Assembly (NCBI RefSeq): GCF_027706745.1
Contig: NZ_JAQFWP010000038.1
Location: 1-64,000, forward strand
Source: Nocardiopsis suaedae
Lineage (GTDB): Bacteria; Actinomycetota; Actinomycetes; Streptosporangiales; Streptosporangiaceae
Length of the DNA: 64,000 bases
Reading direction: 5' to 3'
Part shown: in pieces, positions 1 to 7,836 of the stretch
Position numbering within the stretch: the stretch's first letter is position 1
Layout of the letters: each line of letters starts with the position of its first letter
Made by a program: the position numbers and the translations under genes
The notes under the pieces: model-generated
The model's database searches: none
Seen by the model: the letters and a program-made list of their open reading frames with translations, nothing else
Told to the model about the DNA's origin: nothing

Positions 1-2484
1 CGGGTCCATCGCCGCCGCCTCGCGCGGGCTGATCCCGAAGAACGCCGCGTCGAACTCGGCCGCACCGTGCAGGAACCCGCCCCTGCCCACGCGACTTCCG
101 GAGCCCTCGCCGCCCGGGCGCGAGAGGGCGGGGTCCCATCCCCGGTCCACAGGGAACGGCCCGGTGGCGTCGCGCTCCCCGGCCAGCAGCTCCCAGAACC
201 GCTCGGGAGTGTCCGCGCCGCCGGGGAACCGGCAGGCCATGGCGGTGACCGCGATGGGTTCGGCCGTGTGGGCCCCCGGCCGCCGACCCGCCCGGGGACG
301 GTCCTCGGCGCCCGCCTCCTCCCGTCCGCGGTCCAGGAAGAGGGCCAGGCGCTCGGGCGTGGGGTGGTCGTAGACGAGCCCGGCGGGCAGCCGCCGCCCC
401 AGCTCCTGTTCGAGCGCCCGGCGCAGCTCGGTGCCGAGGGCCGAGTCGAAGCCGAGGTCGCGGAAGGCCGTCCCGGGGTCGACCGCGTCCGCGGACGGGT
501 GCCCGAGGACCCGGGCAGCGTGCCCGCGCACCAGGTCGAGGGGGGCGGCACCGGGCCGGTGCTCCGGCGCGGCGGCGCCCTCCCCATGCCCGCCGCCGTC
601 CCCCTCCCCGAACCAGTGGCGGCGGCGCTGGAACGCGTAGGTGGGCAGGTCCACCATCCGCGCGTCCTCCCCGAACAGGGCGCGCCAGTCCACCCGCCGC
701 TCGGCGCCCGCGCAGAACAGCTCGCCGGGGGATGCGGCCCGGGAGACCTCCGGCCCGTCCGTGTCCCCGTCCGTGCCCCCGTCCGCGGCCGGCGTGCGCA
801 CGCGGCCGGTGACGACGCCCTCGGCCGCCCTCCCCTCCGCGACGGCCGCCACCCCCCGGAGCAGCGCGGCGCGGTCGCGCCCGCACACCGCCGCGCGGTG
901 CTCCAGCGCCGTCCGCCCGGCGGCGAGCGTCAGCCCGATGTCGGCGTCGGTCTCGTCGACGCCGCCGTCCTCCACCGCCGGCTCATCGGCCAGGCGGGCG
1001 TGCAGCCGCGCCGCCTGCGCGCGCAGCCCCTCCTCGCTCGCCCCGGACAGCACCCACCAGGTCGCACCGCCGGGGGCGCCCCCCTCCGCGCGGGGCCGCA
1101 CGAAGCGCGCGCGGGGCCACACCGCCCGCGGCGGGGGCGGCGGCCCCGCGAGCACCACGTGGCAGTCGGTGCCGCCCATCCCGAACGACGACACGCCCGC
1201 CGCCGGCGTGCCGCCGCCCCCGAACGGCTCCCGCTCGGTCTGCACGCGCAGCCGCAGCCGGTCCAACGGGATGTCCGGATTCGGCTCGGTGTGGTTGAGC
1301 GTCGGCAGCAGCTCCCCGTCGCGGACCATCAGCGCCGTCTTGATCAGCCCCGCGATCCCTGCGGCCGCCTCCAGGTGCCCGATGGAGGACTTGACCGAGC
1401 CGACCCGCAGGGGCACGTCCCGCGCGCGCCCGGCCCCCATCACCGCGCCCAGCGCCGCGGCCTCGACCGGGTCGCCCACGGGCGTTCCGGTGCCGTGCAG
1501 CTCCACATGGCGGATGTGGTGGGGGGCCAGCCGGGCCGAGCGGCAGGCCGCGCGCAGCACCGCCTCCTGCCCTCCGCGCCCCGGAACGGTCAGCCCCCGG
1601 GTCGCCCCCTCGCCGCCGACCGCCCCGCCGAGGATCACCGCGTGCACGCGGTCCCCGTCGGCGCGCGCCCGCTCCAGCGTCTTGAGGAGCACCAGGCCGC
1701 CCCCCTCGCCGCGCACGTACCCGTCGGCGCCCGCGTCGAACGGGCGGCAGCACCCCTGCGGGGACAGCCCGCCCAGCCCCGCTTCGGCGGCGGCGCCGCG
1801 CCCCGACAGGTGCAGGTGCACCCCGCCCGCGAACGCCGCCGTGCAGGCGCCCTGCCACAGCGCCTGCACCGCCTCCACCACCGCGGTGAGCGAGGACGAC
1901 TGGCCGGTGTCCACCACCAGGCTCGGCCCGTGCAGGCCCAGGGTGTAGGAGAGCCGATTGGCGATCATGGTGCGCTGCAGCCCGGCCATGGTGTGCGCGG
2001 TGGCCGGGCCGCCGCGCTCGTTGCGCTCCAGGGCGTAGTCGTCGCCGAACGCCCCGGCGAACACCCCCGTGGCCGTGGAGGCGAGCGCGGAGGCGGGGAT
2101 GCGGGCGTCCTCCAGGGCCTCCCAGCCCAGCTCCAGCATCAGGCGCTGGCGGGGGTCGGTCTCGGCCGCCTCGCGCGGGGAGATGCCGAAGAAGTCGGCG
2201 TCGAACCGGTCGGGGCGGTCCACGAAGGCGCCGAACCGGCCCGCCGGACCCGCCTGGGGGTCCCCGGCGAAGGGGCGGTCCGCGGGCACGGCCCCCACGG
2301 CGCCGCGCCCCTCGGCGAGCAGCCTCCGGAAGGCGTCCGGCCCCGGCGCGCCGGGGAAGCGGCAGGCCATGCCGACGATCGCGATCGGGCGCTCACCGGC
2401 CCGGCGTTCGGCACGCGTTCGCCGGGGTCCGGGGGGAGCGTCGCTCTCGGGGCGGGCAACGGGGAACCGGGCACTCGACCGCAT
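1..2484 (-). CDS. Modular type I polyketide synthase, N-terminal part (KSQ-ACP-KS...), truncated by window edge
   Basis: The visible 828 residues read ketosynthase (about 35-460), a linker (475-600), the post-AT motif LPTYAFQRRRHWF near 615, an acyl carrier protein (about 640-720, LGFDSAL with Ser681 as pantetheine site) and the start of a second ketosynthase from about 735. The first ketosynthase reads VVDTGQSSSL where a condensing enzyme has TACSSSL: Gln195 replaces the active-site Cys. The histidine motifs HGTGT and SSIGHLEAA remain. Such KSQ domains decarboxylate malonyl- or methylmalonyl-ACP in loading modules, so this is probably the first PKS protein of its cluster. No acyltransferase lies between the KS linker and the post-AT motif, which is unusual because KSQ loading modules normally carry one. 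The ATG used has GGAG nine bases upstream; an in-frame ATG at 2514 is possible but lacks a ribosome site. The product cannot be predicted. Confidence 0.93.
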   Translation of the reverse strand, partial: MRSSARFPVARPESDAPPGPRRTRAERRAGERPIAIVGMACRFPGAPGPDAFRRLLAEGRGAVGAVPADRPFAGDPQAGPAGRFGAFVDRPDRFDADFFGISPREAAETDPRQRLMLELGWEALEDARIPASALASTATGVFAGAFGDDYALERNERGGPATAHTMAGLQRTMIANRLSYTLGLHGPSLVVDTGQSSSLTAVVEAVQALWQGACTAAFAGGVHLHLSGRGAAAEAGLGGLSPQGCCRPFDAGADGYVRGEGGGLVLLKTLERARADGDRVHAVILGGAVGGEGATRGLTVPGRGGQEAVLRAACRSARLAPHHIRHVELHGTGTPVGDPVEAAALGAVMGAGRARDVPLRVGSVKSSIGHLEAAAGIAGLIKTALMVRDGELLPTLNHTEPNPDIPLDRLRLRVQTEREPFGGGGTPAAGVSSFGMGGTDCHVVLAGPPPPPRAVWPRARFVRPRAEGGAPGGATWWVLSGASEEGLRAQAARLHARLADEPAVEDGGVDETDADIGLTLAAGRTALEHRAAVCGRDRAALLRGVAAVAEGRAAEGVVTGRVRTPAADGGTDGDTDGPEVSRAASPGELFCAGAERRVDWRALFGEDARMVDLPTYAFQRRRHWFGEGDGGGHGEGAAAPEHRPGAAPLDLVRGHAARVLGHPSADAVDPGTAFRDLGFDSALGTELRRALEQELGRRLPAGLVYDHPTPERLALFLDRGREEAGAEDRPRAGRRPGAHTAEPIAVTAMACRFPGGADTPERFWELLAGERDATGPFPVDRGWDPALSRPGGEGSGSRVGRGGFLHGAAEFDAAFFGISPREAAAMDP

Positions 2485-2530
2485 GGAAATCCACTCCAGG
2501 ATCGCGACGTCCATCGAGGGGGAAAGGAAA

Positions 2531-2579
2531 AGGAGCCGCCTCCGGCGGGCGCGGGAGTCAGGGGAGGGTTCCGGCTCCT
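2531..2579 (-). promoter_or_regulatory. Possible attenuator-like hairpin before the PKS gene
   Basis: The arms AGGAGCC (2573-2579 read on the minus strand) and GGCTCCT (2531-2537) can pair over a 35-base loop. The minus-strand transcript then continues with a T-rich tract. The hairpin lies between the possible small ORF and the PKS start. A termination or attenuation role is inferred only from layout. Confidence 0.25.
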
Positions 2580-2680
2580 CAGGCCTCGGTGGGCCCCACA
2601 GGGTGCCGGCGCCGCCGTCGCCGCGGCGCGGCTCTCTCCCGGGGGGCGGCGGCCGAAGTGCGGAGCTCGTGCCGGGCCAT
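2579..2680 (-). CDS. Possible small arginine-rich ORF upstream of the PKS gene
   Basis: This 33-codon ORF starts MARHELRTS and ends RRRRRRHPVGPTEA. A GAGG lies a few bases before the ATG, and nearly every codon ends in G or C, as in real genes here. The same frame stays open upstream, so a 60-codon version from an earlier GTG is also possible. It sits between the leader ORF and the PKS gene on the same strand. I recognise no family; it may be a regulatory peptide ORF or chance. Confidence 0.25.
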   Translation of the reverse strand: MARHELRTSAAAPRERAAPRRRRRRHPVGPTEA

Positions 2681-2741
2681 GGCGATCCTCACGGTTGAGC
2701 GGCCGGTCGGGGAAGCGTCTTCGGGAAGGATCCGAAAACCG

Positions 2742-2771
2742 TCAAAATATGCGATCCCCACAGACAGGCAT
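2742..2771 (-). CDS. Nine-codon leader ORF (MPVCGDRIF) in the PKS 5' region
   Basis: The ORF ATG-CCT-GTC-TGT-GGG-GAT-CGC-ATA-TTT-TGA is preceded by AGGAGAAGG at ideal spacing (eight bases). It begins about 25 bases after the start point predicted from the promoter at 2801-2829. Promoter, ribosome site and short ORF are therefore consistent with one another. A regulatory leader peptide is the natural reading, but no database or expression support is available here. Confidence 0.4.
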   Translation of the reverse strand: MPVCGDRIF

Positions 2772-2800
2772 AGGTGCCCCCTTCTCCTGACAATGGGGTG

Positions 2801-2829
2801 ATCATAACTCCCATGCATAAGCACGGCAA
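2801..2829 (-). promoter_or_regulatory. Predicted promoter for PKS leader transcript
   Basis: On the minus strand TTGCCG (2824-2829) and TATGAT (2801-2806) are separated by exactly 17 bases, a good vegetative sigma-factor match in an otherwise GC-rich genome. It points toward the leader ORF and the PKS gene. The surrounding 2735-2850 stretch is visibly AT-richer than its neighbours. Apart from the leader features listed, I see no gene between 2485 and 2919. Confidence 0.5.
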
Positions 2830-2919
2830 TATGCAAGTTCATTTCGGACATTGGGCTCCGGAGGAGGGCGCGCACCGCGAACACCAGGGACGAATGTGGC
2901 ACCAGTGCCGGAAGCGACA

Positions 2920-2952
2920 AAAAGCCCGGACGCCGATCCCCTCGGCGTCCGG
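2920..2952 (-). terminator. Rho-independent terminator after the flavin monooxygenase gene
   Basis: The perfect 11-bp stem CCGGACGCCGA / TCGGCGTCCGG has a 5-base loop. On the minus strand it is followed by GCTTTTT. It lies just downstream of the stop at 2976 and separates the conservon operon from the PKS leader. Confidence 0.85.
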
Positions 2953-2975
2953 GCGGAGTCCCGGCCCCGGCGGCC

Positions 2976-4229
2976 CTACATCCGTGCGCGCATCGCGCGG
3001 ATCTCCTCCAGCCACTTGCGGCCGCCCTGCTCATCGTAGAGCCAGGTGAAGAAGTCGGGCGGGTAGTTCCAGCCTTTGAGCAGCCTGTCGCCCACCCCGG
3101 GCACCTCCGCCATCGCACCGAAGATCTCCTGCACCCAGTCGGGCAAGTCCTGGTCCCACATGGTCGACACCCATTCGGACCAGTGCTGCGCGGTGTGCCC
3201 GTAGTCCCAGAACGTCTCGAACGTCTGCTCCAGGAACGCCCGGTCGAACGGCTTGTCCCCGTGCGCGGTGATGCTGTCCAGGTAGCTCTTGGCACAGCGG
3301 GCCGAATGGTTCCACCCCTGCAGCACGTATGGGTCCATGGAGATGACCACGTCGGATATGCCCAGAACCAGGCCGCCGGAGGGCAGAACGCCCACGGGAT
3401 TGCGCACCTGCGGGCGGATCACCCCCGCGGTGGTGCTGTTGCCGTCGAGCAGTTCGGCGTCGCGGACCCGCTCGTAGTACGGGGCCGCGTGCATGCGGAG
3501 CTTCTCCTTCATCCACGCGAGCTGCTCGTCGGGGCGGGGCCGTACCGGCCACCGGCTGACGCCGTCGCTGGGGCGCTCGCTCATGAACAGCGCGTGGCAG
3601 TGCCCCTCCCGGGTGAGGAAGGGCACCAGGAAGAAGCAGCCCAGCGCGGGCGCGGTCCCGGCCCAGCCGATGCTCTCCTTCTCCCCCTGCTCGGGTTCGA
3701 CGTCGTAGAGCAGCGCCTGGGCCGTGCCGCGCTTGCGGGCCGCGCTGAACCGGGAGGAGTCGTGGTCGAACAGCGCGCCCAGCTCGCCGTGGCCCACCGC
3801 GACCACGATCAGGTCGAACATGCGGGAGAAGTAGTCGAGATCGCTGACGGTGACCCCGTGGATGACCACCTTCCCGCCGCAGTCCTCGAAGTACTCCAGC
3901 CAGTCGGCGATCTTGACCCGCCGGTCCACCGCGACGGCGTAGCCCTGCTCGAAGTGGCTGGGCATGACCGTCGGCGGCGCCCCCGGCGGGAACAGGCCGA
4001 TGTTGAACTTGTCGATCTGGGGGGACTGGGCGCTCCAGAAGTCCAGGTGCAGCTCGCGCTCGAGTTCCAGCGCGGTCGGCATGGTCAGCTGCGTGATCGC
4101 CGGACGCCCGGTGCGGATCTCGATCGAGGTCTGCCCGGTGATCACGGTGACGTCGTAGCCGTTGTTCAGCAGCCCGTGGGCGAGCTGGAGACCCGAGTGC
4201 CCCGCCCCCACGATGAGGATCTTGCGCAT
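2976..4229 (-). CDS. Styrene/indole monooxygenase-like FAD-dependent oxygenase (StyA family)
   Basis: The 417-residue protein opens with a dinucleotide-binding motif (ILIVGAGHSGLQ, Gly8-Gly13). Its overall sequence matches the StyA-type group E flavoprotein monooxygenases, which need a separate flavin reductase; none is visible nearby. Conserved-looking blocks include the GxPAITQLTMP region and, near the C-terminus, LQGWNHSARCAKSY. The known reaction class is epoxidation or hydroxylation of aromatic or indolic substrates; the substrate here is unknown. The ATG follows AAGGAAA by ten bases. The gene begins 43 bases after cvnD and is probably the last gene of the conservon operon, in the place that cytochrome P450 genes occupy in many conservons. 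The operon ends at the hairpin at 2920-2952. Confidence 0.87.
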   Translation of the reverse strand: MRKILIVGAGHSGLQLAHGLLNNGYDVTVITGQTSIEIRTGRPAITQLTMPTALELERELHLDFWSAQSPQIDKFNIGLFPPGAPPTVMPSHFEQGYAVAVDRRVKIADWLEYFEDCGGKVVIHGVTVSDLDYFSRMFDLIVVAVGHGELGALFDHDSSRFSAARKRGTAQALLYDVEPEQGEKESIGWAGTAPALGCFFLVPFLTREGHCHALFMSERPSDGVSRWPVRPRPDEQLAWMKEKLRMHAAPYYERVRDAELLDGNSTTAGVIRPQVRNPVGVLPSGGLVLGISDVVISMDPYVLQGWNHSARCAKSYLDSITAHGDKPFDRAFLEQTFETFWDYGHTAQHWSEWVSTMWDQDLPDWVQEIFGAMAEVPGVGDRLLKGWNYPPDFFTWLYDEQGGRKWLEEIRAMRARM

Positions 4230-4272
4230 TGAGGTGTTTCCTTACTCCACGAGAGGCGGCCTGCCGGAGGGG

Positions 4273-4869
4273 TCAGCCGACCGGCTCCGCCGCGGCGTTG
4301 GACTGCAGCGCGTACCGGAGCAGGGTCTTGAGCACCGCGCCCCCGGAGGTGCGGTCCCGGGCGTCGAAGTCGACGATGGGCACGTCCGGGCTCACCTCCA
4401 GCGCCTCGCGCACCTGTTCGGCGTTGAAGTCGAGGCGGCCGTCGAACTTGTTCAGCGCCACGATGTAGGGGATGCGCCGGTTGGTCTCGAAGTAGTCGAC
4501 GGCGTCGAAGCTGTCGGCGAGCCTGCGGCAGTCCACCACCACGACCGCGCCCACCGCGCCGCGGATCAGGTCGTCCCACATGAACCAGAACCGCGCCTGG
4601 CCGGGCGTGCCGAACATGTACATGATGAGTTGCTGGTCGACGGTGATCCGGCCGAAGTCCATCGCGACGGTGGTGGTGACCTTGGTCGGCGTCGCGGACA
4701 GGTCGTCGTGGGCGACGCTGGCCTCGGTCATGACCGCCTCGGTGGTCACCGGCGGGATCTCGCTGACGGAGCCGACGAGCGTGGTCTTGCCGGCGCCGAA
4801 CCCTCCGGCGACCACGATCTTCGTCGACATCTTCGTCCGGGCGTCACTGGAAAAGTCGTTCGAGACCAC
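4273..4869 (-). CDS. cvnD: Conservon GTPase, CvnD-type ATP/GTP-binding protein
   Basis: The 198-residue small GTPase has the P-loop GGFGAGKTT (residues 22-30) and the specificity motif NKFD (about 138). The MFGTPGQARFWFMWDDL block is typical of the MglA/Ras-like CvnD subgroup. CvnD works with CvnA-C in a membrane-associated complex compared to eukaryotic G-protein signalling, and affects morphology or secondary metabolism in Streptomyces. The GTG start at 4869 is preceded by GAGAGGG and overlaps the end of cvnC by 26 bases, implying coupled translation. A second start (MSTKIVV) lies 13 codons in but has no ribosome site. The target of this copy is unknown. Confidence 0.93.
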   Translation of the reverse strand: MVSNDFSSDARTKMSTKIVVAGGFGAGKTTLVGSVSEIPPVTTEAVMTEASVAHDDLSATPTKVTTTVAMDFGRITVDQQLIMYMFGTPGQARFWFMWDDLIRGAVGAVVVVDCRRLADSFDAVDYFETNRRIPYIVALNKFDGRLDFNAEQVREALEVSPDVPIVDFDARDRTSGGAVLKTLLRYALQSNAAAEPVG

Positions 4870-5206
4870 GGAGAGCCCTCTCGAGAACCTGGTTTTCCGA
4901 CGGGCTGGAGCCCGTGATGGTGGGGTGGATGTACACGAGGCCCAGCTCGGCGAGATCGCTGAGCAGCACCTGGGCGACCCCCAGCGGGATCTTCAGCTCG
5001 GCCGAGACCTCGGCGACCGACCGCGTCTCCCGGCAGAGCAGGTAGATGTCCTGGGACTCGGGCATCAGGTTCTCGGGCGGGTCGTGGCCCGGGTCGCCGG
5101 TGGACACGAGCGTCTGCACCATGAGCGGATGCCGCGACCGGGTCCGCCCACCGGTGAAGGTGAAGGAGCGGATCCGTGTGCCGCCCCTGCGCCTGCGGTT
5201 GCTCAT
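4844..5206 (-). CDS. cvnC: Conservon DUF742 protein (CvnC)
   Basis: This 120-residue protein has the DUF742 pattern: a basic N-terminus with TGGRTRSRHPL, then DIYLLCRETRSVAEVSAELKIPLGVAQVLLSDL, a winged-helix-like segment. It is the third member of the conservon set and is thought to act with the roadblock protein and the GTPase. It is the normal length for the family. It lies 45 bases after cvnB and overlaps cvnD, fitting a single minus-strand transcript. Confidence 0.92.
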   Translation of the reverse strand: MSNRRRRGGTRIRSFTFTGGRTRSRHPLMVQTLVSTGDPGHDPPENLMPESQDIYLLCRETRSVAEVSAELKIPLGVAQVLLSDLAELGLVYIHPTITGSSPSENQVLERALRGLERLFQ

Positions 5207-5251
5207 AACAGTGGCATCCTCTTCATGTTCCGTGCCGTCCGTGCCACCGGG

Positions 5252-5677
5252 TCACTTCCCGACGACCTCGCGCAGCTCCGTGCGGAGCTGCGGGGTGAGC
5301 ACGTGCGCCACGCGCTCCACCAGGCGGGTCATCTCGTAGGCGACGACGTTCATCTGCGCGCGCCGATCGCTGAGCACGGCCAGGCAGGACCCGTCGCTGA
5401 TGGCCATCACGATCAGGTGCCCCTCGCGCATGCGCACGATGAGCGACTGGCACTCGCCCTTGTCGAAGAGCTTGGAGCCGCCCAGGGCCAGGCTCTGCAG
5501 ACCGCTGGCGATGGCGGCGAGCTGCTCGGCGTGCTCCCCGGGGAAGTCCCGGGAGGCGGTCAGCAGCAGGCCGTCCGAGGAGACGACGATCGCGTGCTCG
5601 GCCCCGTGGGTGTCGCGGACGAAGTTGGAGACGAGGAAGGAGAAGTCCTCGGCGCTCACGGTCAACTGCTCGTTCAT
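5252..5677 (-). CDS. cvnB: Conservon roadblock/LC7 protein (CvnB)
   Basis: The 141 residues form a roadblock/LC7 domain (SFLVSNFVRDTHGAEHAIVVSSDGLLLTAS...; GHLIVMAISDGSCLAVLSD). In bacteria such domains often act as activating partners of MglA/CvnD-like GTPases. The ATG is preceded by a GAGG stretch. The position between cvnA and cvnC and the family length support the call. Regulation is presumably with the operon from the promoter upstream of cvnA. Confidence 0.93.
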   Translation of the reverse strand: MNEQLTVSAEDFSFLVSNFVRDTHGAEHAIVVSSDGLLLTASRDFPGEHAEQLAAIASGLQSLALGGSKLFDKGECQSLIVRMREGHLIVMAISDGSCLAVLSDRRAQMNVVAYEMTRLVERVAHVLTPQLRTELREVVGK

Positions 5678-5753
5678 GGGTGTATCCGCCTCTTGTCAGC
5701 AGTGGTCTGGGGTCCGTGCGGCGCGGGGCCGCCGGCGGCGGCCGGGTGCCCGC

Positions 5754-7316
5754 TCACTCCTTCTCCCGGTACGCCGCCTGCTCGCCCTCCAGGAAGCCGC
5801 CGAGCTCATCGCGGATCCGGGCGGCCCGGTCCTCCACCGAGCCCTCCTCGGAGCGGCCGTGGTGCCGCCCGCCGGGGGCGGCGGCCGTGTTGTCCTCGGC
5901 CACCAGGTCCTGGGCGATCTGCTGGAGCATCGCGGCCTTGGCCGGGTCGCGGTGGGCGCTGCGCCGGGGCAGGCCCGCCTCGGTGATCGCGGACTTGTGC
6001 TCGTCCCCGGGCTGCGGCACCGGGCGCGGCGGGGGGTACTGCTGCGGGCGGGGCGGCAGCGACGGGGTGTTGCGGCTGGCCGTCATGCCCTTGCCGCGCT
6101 CGGGGCGGGGCCCCTTGTCGGTGAGCAGGCTCGCCGGGACGACCGCGTAGGCGCTGACGCCGCGGAAGGCGCGCGCCTCCAGCTGGACGGTGAGCCCGTG
6201 CCGGTAGGCGATGCGGCTGGCCACGTACAGGCCCATATGGCGCAGGGCGCGCTGGTCGAGCCGGGGCGGGCCGGTGAGCCGGGAGTTGAGGTCGGCGACC
6301 TCCTCGCGCGGCAGGCCGACGCCCTCGTCCTCGACGATGTAGAGCAGGCCGCCGTCGGCCATGGGCTGGGCGCTGATCACGACCTGGGCGTGCTCGGGCG
6401 AGTGCTGGGTGGCGTTGTCCAGCAGCTCGGCCAGCAGGTGGCTGATGTCGTCGGCGGCGGTGCCCACCACGAAACCGTTGGGCAGGCGGCCCACCTGGAC
6501 CCGCGGATAGTCCTTGATCTCGGAGATGGCGGCGCGGGCGACGTCCAGGACCGAGACCGGCTCCTCGTCGGGCTCGACGGTGGTCTGGTCGGTCAGCAGC
6601 AGCAGGTTCTCGCTGTGCCGCCGCATCCGGGTGGCGAGGTTGTCGATCTCGAACAGCCGGTCCATCAGGCTGGGGTCGTCGGCGGTGTCCTCCAGCTCCT
6701 CGACCGTGGCCAGCAGCGCGTCGACCAGGTTGAGGTCGCGCATGGCCATCCCCGCCATGAAGTCGGTCATGCGGACCGTGTCCGGGCGCACCGCGGTGGC
6801 CGTCCCGCCCCCGTTGAGCGCGCCCCCGTCGGGTGGGCCGCCGGGGAAGGCGCCGTGGGCGCCGCCGCCGAAGGACGCGCCGGGGCCGCCGACCGGGGCG
6901 GAACCCCGCGCCGCGCCCTGCGCCGCGGGGACGCCGCGCCCCTGCGAGGGGCGGAGGCCGCCGCCGGGGGGCGTCTGCGGGCGCGCGTAGCCGCCGGTCC
7001 CCGGGGCGGAGCCCGCGGGGGGCGGTCCCCCCTGCGGGGGGTGCGCCTGCGGCGCCGGGTCGGGGGCGGTGTAGGGCGAGGGCGGGGCCGGCCGCTGCGG
7101 GTGGTCGAACCGGTGCTCGGCCGTGCCGTCGGCCGCCGGCCGCTCTGCGGCGGGGGCGGGGGGATCGGCCACCGGATCCGGATCCCTGCGGGCCAGGCCC
7201 ATGCGGGCCATGAGCCGGCGGAACCGCCCGGGCTGCCTGTGGCGTGCGTTGTCGTTCGTCATCATGTGCGCTAACGGGTTGCCATCGCGACCTGGCGGTG
7301 ACGGCGCGTTTGCCAC
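5754..7316 (-). CDS. cvnA: Conservon sensor kinase-like protein CvnA, short form lacking the membrane sensor
   Basis: The 520-residue protein has a GHKL ATPase domain: N-box LLAELLDNATQHSPEH (about residue 299) and G1 box DEGVGLP (about 326). The helical segment before it (LFEIDNLATRMRRHSENLLLL) is typical of conservon kinases. The N-terminal 180 residues and the C-terminus are Pro/Gly/Ala-rich and disordered-looking. No transmembrane or sensor domain is visible, unlike the usual longer CvnA proteins, so this copy is probably cytoplasmic or recruited by partners. The GTG start follows AGAGGAGA at good spacing. A stretch of 76 bases separates it from cvnB. Confidence 0.9.
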   Translation of the reverse strand: MANAPSPPGRDGNPLAHMMTNDNARHRQPGRFRRLMARMGLARRDPDPVADPPAPAAERPAADGTAEHRFDHPQRPAPPSPYTAPDPAPQAHPPQGGPPPAGSAPGTGGYARPQTPPGGGLRPSQGRGVPAAQGAARGSAPVGGPGASFGGGAHGAFPGGPPDGGALNGGGTATAVRPDTVRMTDFMAGMAMRDLNLVDALLATVEELEDTADDPSLMDRLFEIDNLATRMRRHSENLLLLTDQTTVEPDEEPVSVLDVARAAISEIKDYPRVQVGRLPNGFVVGTAADDISHLLAELLDNATQHSPEHAQVVISAQPMADGGLLYIVEDEGVGLPREEVADLNSRLTGPPRLDQRALRHMGLYVASRIAYRHGLTVQLEARAFRGVSAYAVVPASLLTDKGPRPERGKGMTASRNTPSLPPRPQQYPPPRPVPQPGDEHKSAITEAGLPRRSAHRDPAKAAMLQQIAQDLVAEDNTAAAPGGRHHGRSEEGSVEDRAARIRDELGGFLEGEQAAYREKE

Positions 7317-7782
7317 AACACGTCTCCTCTAACAGGTGGGGCGAGCTTGGGCCGCGGGACCGCTCGCCGCGCTCAACGGGGGCGAGCGCCGCGGCTCCGC
7401 GGGTGGTGCGGGTGGAACCGCCGGGGCGGGAACGGGCGTGTCGGCCATTCCGCCCCGCCGGGAAAGCGGCCTCCGATCACAGGGGGTATTCCGCACACCG
7501 AAGTCGGGGTTTCGGTCGAACCATCGGCGTTCGACCGATTCGATGGCCCACGATAGCAAGCACGACACGCCCGCATCAGGAAAACGAAGAGAATCCTGAG
7601 AACTCGCAAACCCCCAGGCCACAGGGGATCCGGGCGCGAACCGGAACCCCGTCGCCCCACTTCACACGTTTCACCGGGAACGCACCCGTTGCATTCCCCT
7701 TCTTTCCGCCTCCTACTAAGCGGATTAGCAATCACCACACCGGTCGGACGATGCGGAACCACCGTAATCCGGACACAGAAAC
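7317..7782. other. Intergenic region upstream of the conservon
   Basis: I see no convincing gene here. The part at about 7500-7770 is AT-richer than the genome and should contain the conservon promoter; a TATCGT hexamer on the minus strand near 7550 is a weak -10 candidate. The right end holds the terminator at 7783-7813. Confidence 0.4.
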
Positions 7783-7813
7783 CCGCCCCGACCGGAAATT
7801 CCGGCCGGGGCGG
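7783..7813 (-). terminator. Terminator hairpin after the choice-of-anchor A gene
   Basis: CCGCCCCG-A-CCGGA and TCCGG-CCGGGGCGG pair almost perfectly around a short AT loop, 24 bases past the stop of the gene at 7837. On the minus strand it is followed by a T-containing tract (GTTTCTGTG). Confidence 0.7.
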
Positions 7814-7836
7814 AAGGGGCGGCACCGCCGCATCCG

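Noticed and set aside
67-2790. A 907-codon open frame on the plus strand
   Set aside because: It is antisense to the PKS gene, gives a Pro/Arg/Gly-rich translation without domains, and arises from high-GC codon bias of the real minus-strand gene.
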